From positions 1 to 28,417 of the forward strand of contig SXSO01000023.1 of assembly GCA_005792205.1 (NCBI GenBank): a DNA stretch of 28,417 nucleotides, read 5' to 3'. How positions within the stretch are numbered: the stretch's first letter is position 1; every line of letters begins with the position of its first letter. The notes below the pieces were generated by a model that had not been told where the DNA came from, did no database searches, and saw only the letters and a list, made by a program, of their open reading frames with translations. A program made the position numbers and the translations under genes. The stretch is from Bacteroidota bacterium (lineage in GTDB: Bacteria; Bacteroidota; Ignavibacteria; UBA10030; F1-140-MAGs086). Shown piece after piece: positions 17,182 to 25,938 of the stretch.

Positions 17182-17221
17182 TGAAGTATGATTTTTAGAG
17201 TTAATAAAAAAATGGAGCAAG

Positions 17222-17914
17222 TTATTCTGCTCCAATTATTTTTGATGTTTCGCCAGTTTTAAAAGCAATTTCAATGCGGCGATTTTTTCTGCGGTTTTCA
17301 ACACTTGTATTTGGAACAATTGGTTTATTGTAAGCAAATCCCTGTACAACAATTCTTTTGCTATCAATTCCAAATTCATTGATTAAAAAATTGACTGTGC
17401 TAATTGCACGACGAGTGGAAAGATCTAAATTTGTAGCAAATGAACCAATATCATCTGTATGTCCATCAACTTCAATAGGATAATCTTTCAAACTATCTAA
17501 GTAGGTTCTAACTGCCTTTAAAGCACTTTTAACTGGTGATGTTAAAACATCACTTCCACTTTCAAAACTCACATCTCCTTTTATAACAAATGTAATTTTT
17601 CCAAGATTATATGAGACATCTATTAAAGAATCTTGTTTAGATTCTCTAAGTTTTCTTAAAATTGCTTCTGCTCTTTTTTGTTGTTTTAATTGTTTTGCAA
17701 TCTCAGCACTAACAACTGCATTACTTCCTTCGGCAATACTCTCAGAAACTTCACCACCAAATTCTGCTGCCATTGCTTGTTCAACTGCTTTTTTATCCAT
17801 TATAGAAAATGACCACAACACAACAAATAACGCAAGAAGAAGTGTTATCAAATCAGCATAAGTTAAAAGCCATCGTTCAGAAGAATCATGTTCAGCATGT
17901 TTTTTTTTTGACAT
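17222..17914 (-). CDS. motB: Flagellar stator protein MotB
   Basis: MotB anchors the stator to peptidoglycan and carries the aspartate through which protons (or sodium ions) pass. The 230-residue protein has a basic N-terminus, then WLLTYADLITLLLALFVVLW, with the ion-binding Asp21 corresponding to E. coli Asp32 in the single TM helix (about 19-38). The OmpA-like peptidoglycan-binding domain covers about 105-222 (VDGHTDDIG, LSTRRA, ENRRKNRRIEI). It starts 8 bp after motA. MotB rather than a lone OmpA protein is supported by the motA neighbour and by the TM aspartate motif. Coupling ion type is not certain from the sequence. Confidence 0.93.
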   Translation of the reverse strand: MSKKKHAEHDSSERWLLTYADLITLLLALFVVLWSFSIMDKKAVEQAMAAEFGGEVSESIAEGSNAVVSAEIAKQLKQQKRAEAILRKLRESKQDSLIDVSYNLGKITFVIKGDVSFESGSDVLTSPVKSALKAVRTYLDSLKDYPIEVDGHTDDIGSFATNLDLSTRRAISTVNFLINEFGIDSKRIVVQGFAYNKPIVPNTSVENRRKNRRIEIAFKTGETSKIIGAE

Positions 17915-17922
17915 ATAAAAAA

Positions 17923-18711
17923 CTATTTTTGAATTTGTTGGTTTGCAGGAAGCATGCTATATAACTTTGCTTTCACAATTGATGGTGCTTCACCTTCTTG
18001 AATTGAAATCACACCTTTTTTAATAATTTCCATATACTCAATTTCTTCAAGATGACCATTTTTAAGACGATCTGAAAGAGGTAAAAAAACCAAGTTCGCT
18101 AAAAAAATTCCCCACAATGTTGCAACAAACGCTGTTGCTATATGAGAAATCAAACCTTGTGGATCATCTCCTGCACTTGCAAAAGTTCCAATCAAGGCAA
18201 GAACTGTTCCAATAATTCCCATCGTTGGTGAATATCCTCCCATTTTTGCAAAAACTGTATAGTTAATTGTATGACGTTCAGTTAGAAACTCAATTTCTGA
18301 TTCTGCAACTGTTTTCAACATATCTGGATCATTTCCATCAACTGCAAGTCCAAATATTTTTCTAAAAAATGGTTCTTTTATGTTTGGAAGTTCTTTTTCA
18401 AGTGCAAGAACACCGTCTTTTCTTGCAATTGCAGCAAAATTTACAAGTTGATCAATTGCTTCACGAAGATTATATGTTGTAGGATTTATTGCGTGAGAAG
18501 CAATCTTAAAAATTGAAATAAATCTTGTCCAAGATTGACCAACAATAGTTGCTGCAATAGTTCCTAAAAACACAATTAAAATACCTTCCAATGCTGATTT
18601 TCCAATCAACATAGAAATTTTTCCATGTGCTAAAAATTTATATGCTGCAACAATTCCTGATACTCCAACTAAAAACCCAATAATGGTCATTACATCAAAC
18701 TTTTTTTGCAT
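17923..18711 (-). CDS. motA: Flagellar stator protein MotA
   Basis: MotA forms the ion channel pentamer with MotB and contacts FliG to turn the rotor. The 262-residue protein has four TM segments, at about 7-26, 40-60, 158-180 and 188-212, with a large cytoplasmic loop between the second and third. The conserved prolines are present at about 162 (YSPTMGIIGTV) and 211 (VFLPLSDRL). Charged residues in the loop, such as those in ARKDGVLALEKE, match the rotor-contact region. It lies 32 bp downstream of flgL. It is distinct from the related ExbB at 6146 in loop size and motifs. Confidence 0.93.
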   Translation of the reverse strand: MQKKFDVMTIIGFLVGVSGIVAAYKFLAHGKISMLIGKSALEGILIVFLGTIAATIVGQSWTRFISIFKIASHAINPTTYNLREAIDQLVNFAAIARKDGVLALEKELPNIKEPFFRKIFGLAVDGNDPDMLKTVAESEIEFLTERHTINYTVFAKMGGYSPTMGIIGTVLALIGTFASAGDDPQGLISHIATAFVATLWGIFLANLVFLPLSDRLKNGHLEEIEYMEIIKKGVISIQEGEAPSIVKAKLYSMLPANQQIQK

Positions 18712-18743
18712 AGTTTTGTATTTTTTTTATGAATAATGAAAAA

Positions 18744-19712
18744 TTATAAAAAATCAACTAATGATTTTGGCAAAACATTTGCTCCAACTTTATACGCCGC
18801 TTCAAGTTGAATTTGTTTATATTGAAGATCAGTTACAGTTTTTGCAATATCTGTATCCTCTTTACTTGCACGAAGTTCTTCAATATTCAAAGAATCAGAA
18901 TCAAGTTGTTCTTTTAGAATTTCAAAACTTTCAAATGTATCTGCATGTTGTTGTGTTTTTGAAATAATATGATCATGCATTTGACGAATTTTTGAAGTTA
19001 ATTCAATAAATGTATCTTTATCAATAGTTTCTCCATTTGCAACAGCATCATCTACCATTGTACGAAAGTCAATTAAAATTTGAAATGCGCTTGTAGTTTC
19101 ATCCTCTACATCAAGTTGAAATGCTTCACTTCCACTCATATTCATACGAACATTTACACCATCTCCAACAGGAATTTCAATTTTAGTTCCATCTCCAGCA
19201 TAAAGAACTTCTGAAATTCTTGTAAAAGTTCTATCCCCAATTATAACATTAACACTAGTAGAATCTATATTTTCTTCTGGATATGGTGGTGTTAAAGTTG
19301 CAGAACCTCCAAATAAAAACTTTCCTCTAAAAGAGGTATTGGAAACAGTAATAAATTTTTGAATTAATGATTCAAATTTATCTGCATAAGTAATCAAATC
19401 TTTTGGAGAAGTAACAGAAGTTACGCGAGTTGAAATATCAAGTGCATCTTGAAAAATATCAATTGAATGATCTAATGCTCCAACAGTTGCTTCCATATAA
19501 CTTTCTGCACCTTCAATGTTTAAAAAATATTGTTTATTTTTTTCCACAAGTTCATTGAGTCGTAAAATTGCATCTGCTTCAAGTGGATTTTCAGATGGAC
19601 TTAAAATTTTCTTCCCAGTTGCAAGTTGAATTTGCGATTTATCAACTGCTAGTTTATTTTTATTTATGTTGAGAAGAAGATTGTTTGAAAAAATTTTATC
19701 AGATACTCTCAT
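18744..19712 (-). CDS. flgL: Flagellar hook-filament junction protein FlgL
   Basis: FlgL (HAP3) is the second junction protein, linking FlgK to the flagellin filament. The 322-residue protein shows a flagellin-like helical N-terminus (residues 1-50, with KIFSNNLLLNINKNKLAVDK and TGKKILSPSENP). The matching C-terminal helix contains DTDIAKTVTDLQYKQIQLEA and ends in the Leu-rich NVLPKSLVDFL. Flagellin itself shares these ends, but the position 3 bp after flgK identifies this as FlgL. The central part is shorter and less conserved, as expected for this family. Confidence 0.93.
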   Translation of the reverse strand: MRVSDKIFSNNLLLNINKNKLAVDKSQIQLATGKKILSPSENPLEADAILRLNELVEKNKQYFLNIEGAESYMEATVGALDHSIDIFQDALDISTRVTSVTSPKDLITYADKFESLIQKFITVSNTSFRGKFLFGGSATLTPPYPEENIDSTSVNVIIGDRTFTRISEVLYAGDGTKIEIPVGDGVNVRMNMSGSEAFQLDVEDETTSAFQILIDFRTMVDDAVANGETIDKDTFIELTSKIRQMHDHIISKTQQHADTFESFEILKEQLDSDSLNIEELRASKEDTDIAKTVTDLQYKQIQLEAAYKVGANVLPKSLVDFL

Positions 19713-19715
19713 AAA

Positions 19716-21323
19716 TTACACCATGTTTAAAATTGTTAAATACATATCGTTTACTGTTGCAGTAACTTTTGCTGCAGCATCATATGCTCTTTGAAAATTA
19801 ATTAAATTTGTCATTTCTTCATCAGTAGAAACTCCAGAAATAGATTGCTGTTGCTGTTGCATTTGATTTAAAATAAGTTCAGAAGATTCTTCTCTTATTT
19901 CTGCATCAAAAATTGCTGATGAAAGTTGATTTGTAGTTTGACGATTATATTCTTCCAATGTTTGTGAAAGCGAAGTTGGAAGTGTTTCGTTTTCATTATA
20001 GAAAAGTTTCCCCGTCATAAATTTTTGATTCATTAAATTGGAAATTTGAAGTGCAACTGAATTTCCTCCATCAAACTCATCTAAATCTACACTTGCTGTT
20101 GCAATATTATTTGCATCCTGTAAAATTTCATTAGATATAGAAATATATTTTGCAAATTCGCCATTTACAATATCATCTCCCGTAAATGCATTTTGAACAT
20201 CAGTTGGAGAAACAAAGAAATTTATTCCTTCTATATTTTCGCCATCTGCATTCATTCTTCCTTTTCCAGTTTGATGTAGTGAATTCACAGCATTTGCAAG
20301 TGAAATTGCCATTGTATTCAAACGAGTTTTTGCAGGAAATAAAACATCATTATAAACATCCATCAAACCTTTTAATTCACCAGATGTTATATTTATTTTT
20401 CGCAATGATGGATCTGTTGTTGAATCATCATTATACGCTGGAATAGTTATAGAAAGTTTTGGAATTGCATCGAGAGTTACTTCACTAAAATCAGTCAAAT
20501 CATATTTTTTTGTATCAGTATCATAAGTTACACCATTTAAAACAAGTGCAGTTTGACCAACTTCATCTATAAATGAAGATGAAAGTTCTGTACTCCCTCC
20601 ACGAGAAGCAACTGCAATCCCTCCAATTGAAACAATTACAGAACCACGAGAATCCTCACTTACTTTTACATTTGCATACTTTGAAAGTTCATCAATTAAA
20701 ATATCTCTCTCATCTTTCAAATCACTTGCATTTGCACCACCAGATTGAAGACGAGTAATTTCACTGTCAATATCTGCAATTTTAGAACTAATTTCATTTA
20801 TATTTCTCAAAGTAGAAAGCATATTGTCATTTACTTCTTTTTGAAGTTGTTGATATGCATTGTAAGTTGAGCGAAACGAATCAATCATTCTTTTTGCCTG
20901 ATTGACAACATTTGTTCTTTGCACACTATCTTCTGGTTGTTGTGCAAGCGATTGAAATGAATTAAAAAATTTTGTGATTTGAGTTCCAAGACCATTTCGT
21001 GTAAGTTCATTTACTTTTGATTCAATACGAGTTAGAGATTGTCTTTGTGCAGAAGATTGACTCAACGAACTTTGTGATGAACGAACTTGATCATCAATAA
21101 ACATATTTCTCACTCTTCCACCGTGAGTTCCAATAACTCCCGTTCCTAAATTTCCTTGATTTGATTGAAGAACTTCACCGGGTTTTAAATTAATTCTTTG
21201 TCGTGAATAACCTTCTTTTGTTGCATTTGCAAGGTTGTGTCCAGTAACATCAATTCCAAGTCGTTGAGTTTGAAGACCTCGTTTTGCAATTTCAAGTATG
21301 TGTGATAAGTTAAGTCCTGCCAT
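19716..21323 (-). CDS. flgK: Flagellar hook-associated protein FlgK
   Basis: FlgK (HAP1) caps the hook and forms the first hook-filament junction ring. The 535-residue protein starts with LNLSHILEIAKRGLQTQRLG and VTGHNLANATKEGYSRQRI, the N-terminal rod and hook signature. It ends with TNLINFQRAYDAAAKVTATV and NDMYLTILNMV, the matching C-terminal helix. The middle (about 100-460) is variable and probably forms the exposed domains. It starts 4 bp after the FlgN-like gene and 3 bp before flgL, the usual order of chaperone and cargo genes. Confidence 0.95.
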   Translation of the reverse strand: MAGLNLSHILEIAKRGLQTQRLGIDVTGHNLANATKEGYSRQRINLKPGEVLQSNQGNLGTGVIGTHGGRVRNMFIDDQVRSSQSSLSQSSAQRQSLTRIESKVNELTRNGLGTQITKFFNSFQSLAQQPEDSVQRTNVVNQAKRMIDSFRSTYNAYQQLQKEVNDNMLSTLRNINEISSKIADIDSEITRLQSGGANASDLKDERDILIDELSKYANVKVSEDSRGSVIVSIGGIAVASRGGSTELSSSFIDEVGQTALVLNGVTYDTDTKKYDLTDFSEVTLDAIPKLSITIPAYNDDSTTDPSLRKINITSGELKGLMDVYNDVLFPAKTRLNTMAISLANAVNSLHQTGKGRMNADGENIEGINFFVSPTDVQNAFTGDDIVNGEFAKYISISNEILQDANNIATASVDLDEFDGGNSVALQISNLMNQKFMTGKLFYNENETLPTSLSQTLEEYNRQTTNQLSSAIFDAEIREESSELILNQMQQQQQSISGVSTDEEMTNLINFQRAYDAAAKVTATVNDMYLTILNMV

Positions 21324-21327
21324 AAGT

Positions 21328-21801
21328 TTAAATAGTTTTATCCAAAATTTTCTTTTTCAAATTAGACGTAATTGCTTTAATATTTTTTTCTGCAAAGTTT
21401 ATAGAATGTTCTAACAACATTGCATTTACTGTATTTGATTTAATAATTTCTGCAATAGATTTTTTTAAATTTTCTCTTGTATTTTTTAAACGAACTTTCA
21501 ATCCTCCACGATTATCAAGCGAATCAAGATATTTTTCAAATGTAATTTGTTTAGAACTAACTTTTTCAAATTGAGTTCCTTTTGTAATTCTCTCAAAAAT
21601 TTTTATTCTATCTCTTTCAATTGTTTTCATTTTTTTTGAAATCTGATTACATCTTTCAGTTGCAACTTCAAGAGCATCTCCTGAAAAATTAACAATAGAG
21701 TTCTGCTGATCTTGCAATGCCTTAAGCATTGAATCTGCTGTTGTAATTTCAAGTGAAATTATTTTGAGTAAATTATCTATGTCAGAAACTTGTTGTTGCA
21801 T
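21328..21801 (-). CDS. flgN: FlgN-like flagellar export chaperone
   Basis: FlgN is the cytoplasmic chaperone that delivers FlgK and FlgL to the export gate. This protein is almost wholly helical and charged, without TM or signal segments, consistent with FlgN. I chose the ATG at 21801 (157 residues), 1 bp after the flgJ stop, rather than the in-frame TTG at 21822, which would overlap flgJ by 20 bp. No diagnostic motif is visible, and sequence similarity to FlgN is weak throughout the family. The call rests mainly on position directly before flgK, plus length and helical character. Confidence 0.7.
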   Translation of the reverse strand: MQQQVSDIDNLLKIISLEITTADSMLKALQDQQNSIVNFSGDALEVATERCNQISKKMKTIERDRIKIFERITKGTQFEKVSSKQITFEKYLDSLDNRGGLKVRLKNTRENLKKSIAEIIKSNTVNAMLLEHSINFAEKNIKAITSNLKKKILDKTI

Positions 21802-21802
21802 T

Positions 21803-22714
21803 TTATTTTTCAAAGTTACCAAAATAATTTATAAAATTAAAAACTCTTTTCACATAATTTTGAGTTTCTTTATATGGAGGAATTCCACCATATTTTTGAA
21901 CAGCACCAGGACCAGCATTATATGAGGCAAGTGCTAAATCCAAATTTCCATCAAACTTATCAAGCATTTGGCGAAGATATTTTGTTCCACCAAAAATATT
22001 TTCTCTTGGGTCAAAAATATTTTTTACTCCCATTGTTTTTGCAGTTGCATCAATAAGTTGCATAACACCTTTGGCTTTTTTGGGAGAAATTGCATTTGAA
22101 TTTCCATTTGATTCAGCTGCAATAATTGCTTTAATTATATTTTCATCAATTGAAAATTTTTTTTCTGCATCTTTTATTATGTCGTCAAATTCATTAACTT
22201 TTTCGGCAACTGTTTTTGCAATTCCTGGAACTTCTCTCAATGTTTTAGAAATTGGTTTAAATTCTTGTTCAATTTTTTTGAGTGCAATATTATTATTGTT
22301 ATTTTTTTCTCTTCCAAATAATGTTGTTGAAATAATTTCTTTTTCAGTTTTTACTTTTTCAATGTTTGGAAAACTGTTTGTTGGATAAATTGGTAAATGA
22401 TTTGGAAGATTTTCTCCCGTCAATTTCTTATATAATGAATCTGCAATTCCCAAACTTTGTGAACGAGATAAACTTTTTGCAATTTCCATATCAAAAAGTG
22501 ACTGCATTGTTGTATCTCCAAATGCATCCAAACCTTCTTCTTCTTCATCAAAAATACCAGTTGTTTCCATTCCTTCTCCACGCATTGTTTTCAACATTTG
22601 AGAAACAAAAATTGATTCAAACTCACGAACTGCTTTTTGAATCTTGAGTTTCTCACTCTCTGTAAGTTGAGAAGAATTTATTTTTGCATTTATATGTGAT
22701 AATGTAACTGACAT
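21803..22714 (-). CDS. flgJ: FlgJ-type rod-binding protein fused to an SLT lytic transglycosylase
   Basis: The N-terminal part (about residues 20-100) matches the rod-binding domain of FlgJ: KAVREFESIFVSQMLKTMR, then FGDTTMQSLFDMEIAKSLSR and GIADSLYKKL. A low-complexity, Asn-rich linker follows (about 105-180). The C-terminal part (about 185-303) is a soluble lytic transglycosylase domain with catalytic Glu201 in AAESNGN, then GVMQL (216-220), SYNAGPG (264-270) and a late YV (287). It should cut peptidoglycan to let the rod pass. Enterobacterial FlgJ instead carries a glucosaminidase domain, so the partner enzyme is different here. It has no signal peptide, as expected for export through the flagellar apparatus. 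It starts 5 bp after flgI. Confidence 0.9.
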   Translation of the reverse strand: MSVTLSHINAKINSSQLTESEKLKIQKAVREFESIFVSQMLKTMRGEGMETTGIFDEEEEGLDAFGDTTMQSLFDMEIAKSLSRSQSLGIADSLYKKLTGENLPNHLPIYPTNSFPNIEKVKTEKEIISTTLFGREKNNNNNIALKKIEQEFKPISKTLREVPGIAKTVAEKVNEFDDIIKDAEKKFSIDENIIKAIIAAESNGNSNAISPKKAKGVMQLIDATAKTMGVKNIFDPRENIFGGTKYLRQMLDKFDGNLDLALASYNAGPGAVQKYGGIPPYKETQNYVKRVFNFINYFGNFEK

Positions 22715-22719
22715 TTTTT

Positions 22720-23829
22720 TTACATTATTATTAGTTCTGCTTTTAAAGCTCCTGCTTCTTTGAGTGCTTGAAAAATCGCAATCACATCTCGTGGTTTTAT
22801 TTTTAAAGCATTCAACGCAGATGCAACATCTTGCACAGTTGCTCCTCCTGTAAATGCTTTCACTGTTGAGGAATCTTCTGCTGCAAATAAGTTTTGAATT
22901 TCAGTAGAAACTGTTTGACCTTGTCCAAATGGTTGTGGTTGCGAAATAACGGGCATCTGTTGAATTTCAATTGTAATTCCACCGTGTGAAATTGCTGCTG
23001 GTAAAATTGTAACATTGCTTCCCGCAACAACTGTTCCTGTTCTTTCGTTTATCACAACTTTTGCTGCAACATCTGGAGAAACTTCAAACACTTCAACTTG
23101 TGAAACAAATTGTACAATTTTATTTTCAGTTCTAAAATCTGCGGGAACACTTACTGTTACAGAAGACGCATCATTTGCATAAGCAATTTCTTCTCCAAAT
23201 TTTACATTTACACTATCTGCAATTCTATTTGCAGTTGTAAAATCAGGTTGAAATAAAACAACTACAACTTTCCAATCATCTGAACGATATTTTATTGGAA
23301 TAGATTTTTCAACAATTGCTCCTGATGGAATTCTTCCTGCTGCAGTATGATTTCTTCTAACTTGAGAACCAGTTTCAGTAGATGCACTAAATGCTCCTCC
23401 AACAGAAACAGGACCTTGTGCTATTGCATAAACATTTCCATCAATTGCTGAAAGTGGTGTCATAAGAAGCGTTCCACCTTGAATTCCTTGTGCATCTCCC
23501 ATTGAAGAAACTACAACATCAATTGTTCCTCCAACTTTTGAAAATGGTGGAATAGTTGCTGTAACCATTACTGCTGCTGCATTTCTCAACCGAAGTTCAT
23601 CTTGAGGAACAGTTATTCCAAATCTTTTCAACATACTTGTGATGGATTGAAGTGTAAATGTAGAACGTTGTGTATCTCCCGTTCCGTTTAATCCAACTAC
23701 AATTCCATATCCAATTATTTGAGTACTTTTAACTCCTTCAACATATGCGATATCTTTTATTCTAACTGAATATGTAGTTTGAATTAAAAATAAAATTAAA
23801 ATATTTATTGAAATAAAAATTCTTTTCAT
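22720..23829 (-). CDS. flgI: Flagellar P-ring protein FlgI
   Basis: FlgI builds the periplasmic P-ring around the rod. The 369-residue protein has an N-terminal signal peptide (MKRIFISINILILFLIQTTYS), then RIKDIAYVEGVKS and GYGIVVGLNGTGD, the family signature. Later stretches such as AAAVMVTATIPPF, GTVVAGSNVTILPAAISHGG and the C-terminal DVASALNALKIKPRDVIAIF are all typical. Presence of a P-ring fits the L-ring gene flgH just upstream and a Gram-negative envelope. The gap from flgH is 10 bp. Confidence 0.96.
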   Translation of the reverse strand: MKRIFISINILILFLIQTTYSVRIKDIAYVEGVKSTQIIGYGIVVGLNGTGDTQRSTFTLQSITSMLKRFGITVPQDELRLRNAAAVMVTATIPPFSKVGGTIDVVVSSMGDAQGIQGGTLLMTPLSAIDGNVYAIAQGPVSVGGAFSASTETGSQVRRNHTAAGRIPSGAIVEKSIPIKYRSDDWKVVVVLFQPDFTTANRIADSVNVKFGEEIAYANDASSVTVSVPADFRTENKIVQFVSQVEVFEVSPDVAAKVVINERTGTVVAGSNVTILPAAISHGGITIEIQQMPVISQPQPFGQGQTVSTEIQNLFAAEDSSTVKAFTGGATVQDVASALNALKIKPRDVIAIFQALKEAGALKAELIIM

Positions 23830-23839
23830 AATTACTTAT

Positions 23840-24433
23840 TTAAAAAATCCAATGAAAAATTTTTGTCAACCAACCGGGTTCTTTGGCTCTATCTATCATT
23901 CCGCTTCCAGAAAATGAAATCACTGCATCAGAAATATTTGAAGACAAAACACTATTATCCGCTTGAATATCTGTTGGACGAATGATTCCAGAAATTTCTA
24001 TTATTTGTTCTTCTCCAGCAATTGCAATTGTTCTCATTCCACGAATATGTAGATTTCCATTTCCCAAAACAGAATCAACTGTTGCACTAATTTTTGCTTT
24101 TACATTTCCACTACTTGAAACTTGACCACCACCAGTAAAACTATTATTTGTGCCAATTCCAAAATCTGCACCAACTTGTGGAATGTTTCCAATTCCTGTA
24201 GATGTTCCATTTGCTTGCATAGAAACATCACTTTGCCGAGTTGCTTCTGTAGAAGATCCACTTGTTGCACTATTTACTTCAAGTACAATAATTGTAACTG
24301 CATCTCCAATTCTACTTGCTTTATTGTCACTAAAAATTGAGCGACCAATGTTCTCTCTTAAATCCTGCGAAAAAGAAACGCAAGTAAAAAATAATATTGA
24401 TAATAAAATCTTTTTTGTCATAATAAGTTTCAT
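23840..24433 (-). CDS. flgH: Flagellar L-ring protein FlgH
   Basis: FlgH forms the outer-membrane L-ring. The 197-residue protein has the family stretches RIGDAVTIIVLE, SATVDSVLGNGNLHIRGMR, EISGIIRPTDIQADN, and the C-terminal SGSGMIDRAKEPGWLTK. Most FlgH proteins are lipoproteins with a Cys after the signal peptide. Here the N-terminus (MTKKILLSILFFTCVSFSQ, from the ATG at 24421) has a single Cys with Thr just before it, a poor lipobox, and seems better suited to ordinary cleavage after SFS. The ATG at 24433 adds MKLI and is equally possible; neither has a clear ribosome-binding site. Confidence 0.93.
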   Translation of the reverse strand: MKLIMTKKILLSILFFTCVSFSQDLRENIGRSIFSDNKASRIGDAVTIIVLEVNSATSGSSTEATRQSDVSMQANGTSTGIGNIPQVGADFGIGTNNSFTGGGQVSSSGNVKAKISATVDSVLGNGNLHIRGMRTIAIAGEEQIIEISGIIRPTDIQADNSVLSSNISDAVISFSGSGMIDRAKEPGWLTKIFHWIF

Positions 24434-24436
24434 TTT

Positions 24437-25108
24437 TTATTGAACTACAATAACTGATAATGAATCTACAACTTTTGCTTTTATTCTTTCTTTTGAAGTT
24501 TGTAGTTTCACATAAATTATTTCACCAACTCTTCCATCTTGTTGTGCTTCTACTTTTGCTGAAACAACAACGCCATTTGTTTTGGATAATAAAGTTATTA
24601 CTTTCCCTCTTTCAATTACAGGCAATTCTTCAATTGCATCAAGTAAAATAACTCTATCTTTCCCAATTGCTCTTTTCGCTTTTTTGCCAACACATTCATT
24701 TTTCAAATGTACTACTTCTTGTGTGAACGATGTTGTTTCAATTTTTTTTATTTCAATGTTTTTATCCAAAATTGTTTCACCACTTGGAATTGGATTCACT
24801 GCTAAACAACAATTTTCAAATGTTCTAATTTTTAAAGAAACCAATATTCTTTTTTCCATTTTTCCTTCTGAAAAAATTTCAAGTGGCAAACTCACATTTC
24901 CACGAAGTATTTGATTTTCTTCTGGCATCACTTTAAGTTCGTATTTTGTTTTTTGATTGATTTCATTTGGCAAATTTTTATATTCAATTATAACGTCTTC
25001 TTTTGGAAGCTTGATTTGTTTGAAAATAAATTCTTCAATTTTTTCTTTTAGTTCGGTTTGAGAAATATTGAATTGAAGAATTATTTGCCATACAAAAAAT
25101 AAAATCAT
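24437..25108 (-). CDS. flgA: Flagellar P-ring assembly chaperone FlgA
   Basis: FlgA is the periplasmic chaperone for FlgI and P-ring formation. The 223-residue protein has a short hydrophobic N-terminus (MILFFVWQIILQFNIS) that serves as signal peptide. The C-terminal half is a SAF-like domain with NPIPSGETILDKNIEIKKIE and GKKAKRAIGKDRVILLDAIE, then VSAKVEAQQDGRVGEIIYVK and a final KAKVVDSLSVIVV. These match FlgA well. It lies between flgG and flgH, a common position, with gaps of 8 and 3 bp. Confidence 0.9.
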   Translation of the reverse strand: MILFFVWQIILQFNISQTELKEKIEEFIFKQIKLPKEDVIIEYKNLPNEINQKTKYELKVMPEENQILRGNVSLPLEIFSEGKMEKRILVSLKIRTFENCCLAVNPIPSGETILDKNIEIKKIETTSFTQEVVHLKNECVGKKAKRAIGKDRVILLDAIEELPVIERGKVITLLSKTNGVVVSAKVEAQQDGRVGEIIYVKLQTSKERIKAKVVDSLSVIVVQ

Positions 25109-25116
25109 TTAGATTT

Positions 25117-25908
25117 TTATCGTTGTAAATTGTTTGCCATTGTTATCATTTCCTCAACTGTCTTAATTGTTTTGGAATTGATTTCATAAGCACGTTGTGC
25201 TACAATCATTGCAACCATTTCTTCTACAATATCCACATTTGATGCTTCAACTTGTCCTTGAATAACTTCGGCAAATCCAAGTTCTGCTGGTTTTCCAAGT
25301 ATTGGAGTTCCAGAGGCAATTGTTTCAACATATAAATTATTTCCAATTGCACGAAGACCTGCAGGATTTACAAATTTAGCAAGTTCAATTTCTCCCGCAA
25401 GTTGTGGTTCAATTTCTCCCGCAAGTAAAACATTTACTTTTCCATCACGAGAAACTTGAATTCTGTCTGTGTTTCCTGGAACTGTAATTTCAGGAAAAAT
25501 AAATAAACCTTGTGAAGTTGTCAAAAGTCCATCTGGTGAAACTTTTAATTGACCATCTCTTGTATACGCAATTGTATCATCTGGTTTTCTAACTTGTAAA
25601 AATCCATCACCAACTATTGCAATATCCATATCGTTTCCTGTAAGTTGCACATCACCTTGTGAAAATTGTTTTACTGTTCCAACTGGGACAACACCATTTC
25701 CAACTTGAATTTCAACTGGTTCTGGAGCAGTTTGTCCAGGAGTTGATGAACCAGCAATTTCTAAATTTTGGTACATCAAATCTTGAAATTCAGCACGACT
25801 TTTTTTAAATCCAGTTGTGTTGACATTTGATAAATTATTGGCAATAAGTTCAATATTCAACTGTTGTGCTGCCATTCCTGTTGTTGCTGATCTAAGTGCT
25901 CTATTCAT
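25117..25908 (-). CDS. flgG: Flagellar distal rod protein FlgG
   Basis: FlgG forms the distal rod. At 263 residues it matches the family size. The N-terminal helix is MNRALRSATTGMAAQQLNIE, followed by ANNLSNVNTTGFKKSRAEFQ. Central motifs include GDVQLTGNDMDIAIVGDGFL and YTRDGQLKVSPDG, and the C-terminus is SNVDIVEEMVAMIVAQRAYE and VEEMITMANNL. The pairing with a FlgF-like gene immediately upstream, 30 bp away, is standard. It is not the hook protein FlgE, which is longer. Confidence 0.96.
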   Translation of the reverse strand: MNRALRSATTGMAAQQLNIELIANNLSNVNTTGFKKSRAEFQDLMYQNLEIAGSSTPGQTAPEPVEIQVGNGVVPVGTVKQFSQGDVQLTGNDMDIAIVGDGFLQVRKPDDTIAYTRDGQLKVSPDGLLTTSQGLFIFPEITVPGNTDRIQVSRDGKVNVLLAGEIEPQLAGEIELAKFVNPAGLRAIGNNLYVETIASGTPILGKPAELGFAEVIQGQVEASNVDIVEEMVAMIVAQRAYEINSKTIKTVEEMITMANNLQR

Positions 25909-25938
25909 GATATTATTTCTATTTTAAGTGTTTAAAAA

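Noticed and set aside
17182..17235. Longer start for the TonB-dependent receptor
   Set aside because: It would put 18 polar residues before an otherwise typical signal peptide and overlap motB.
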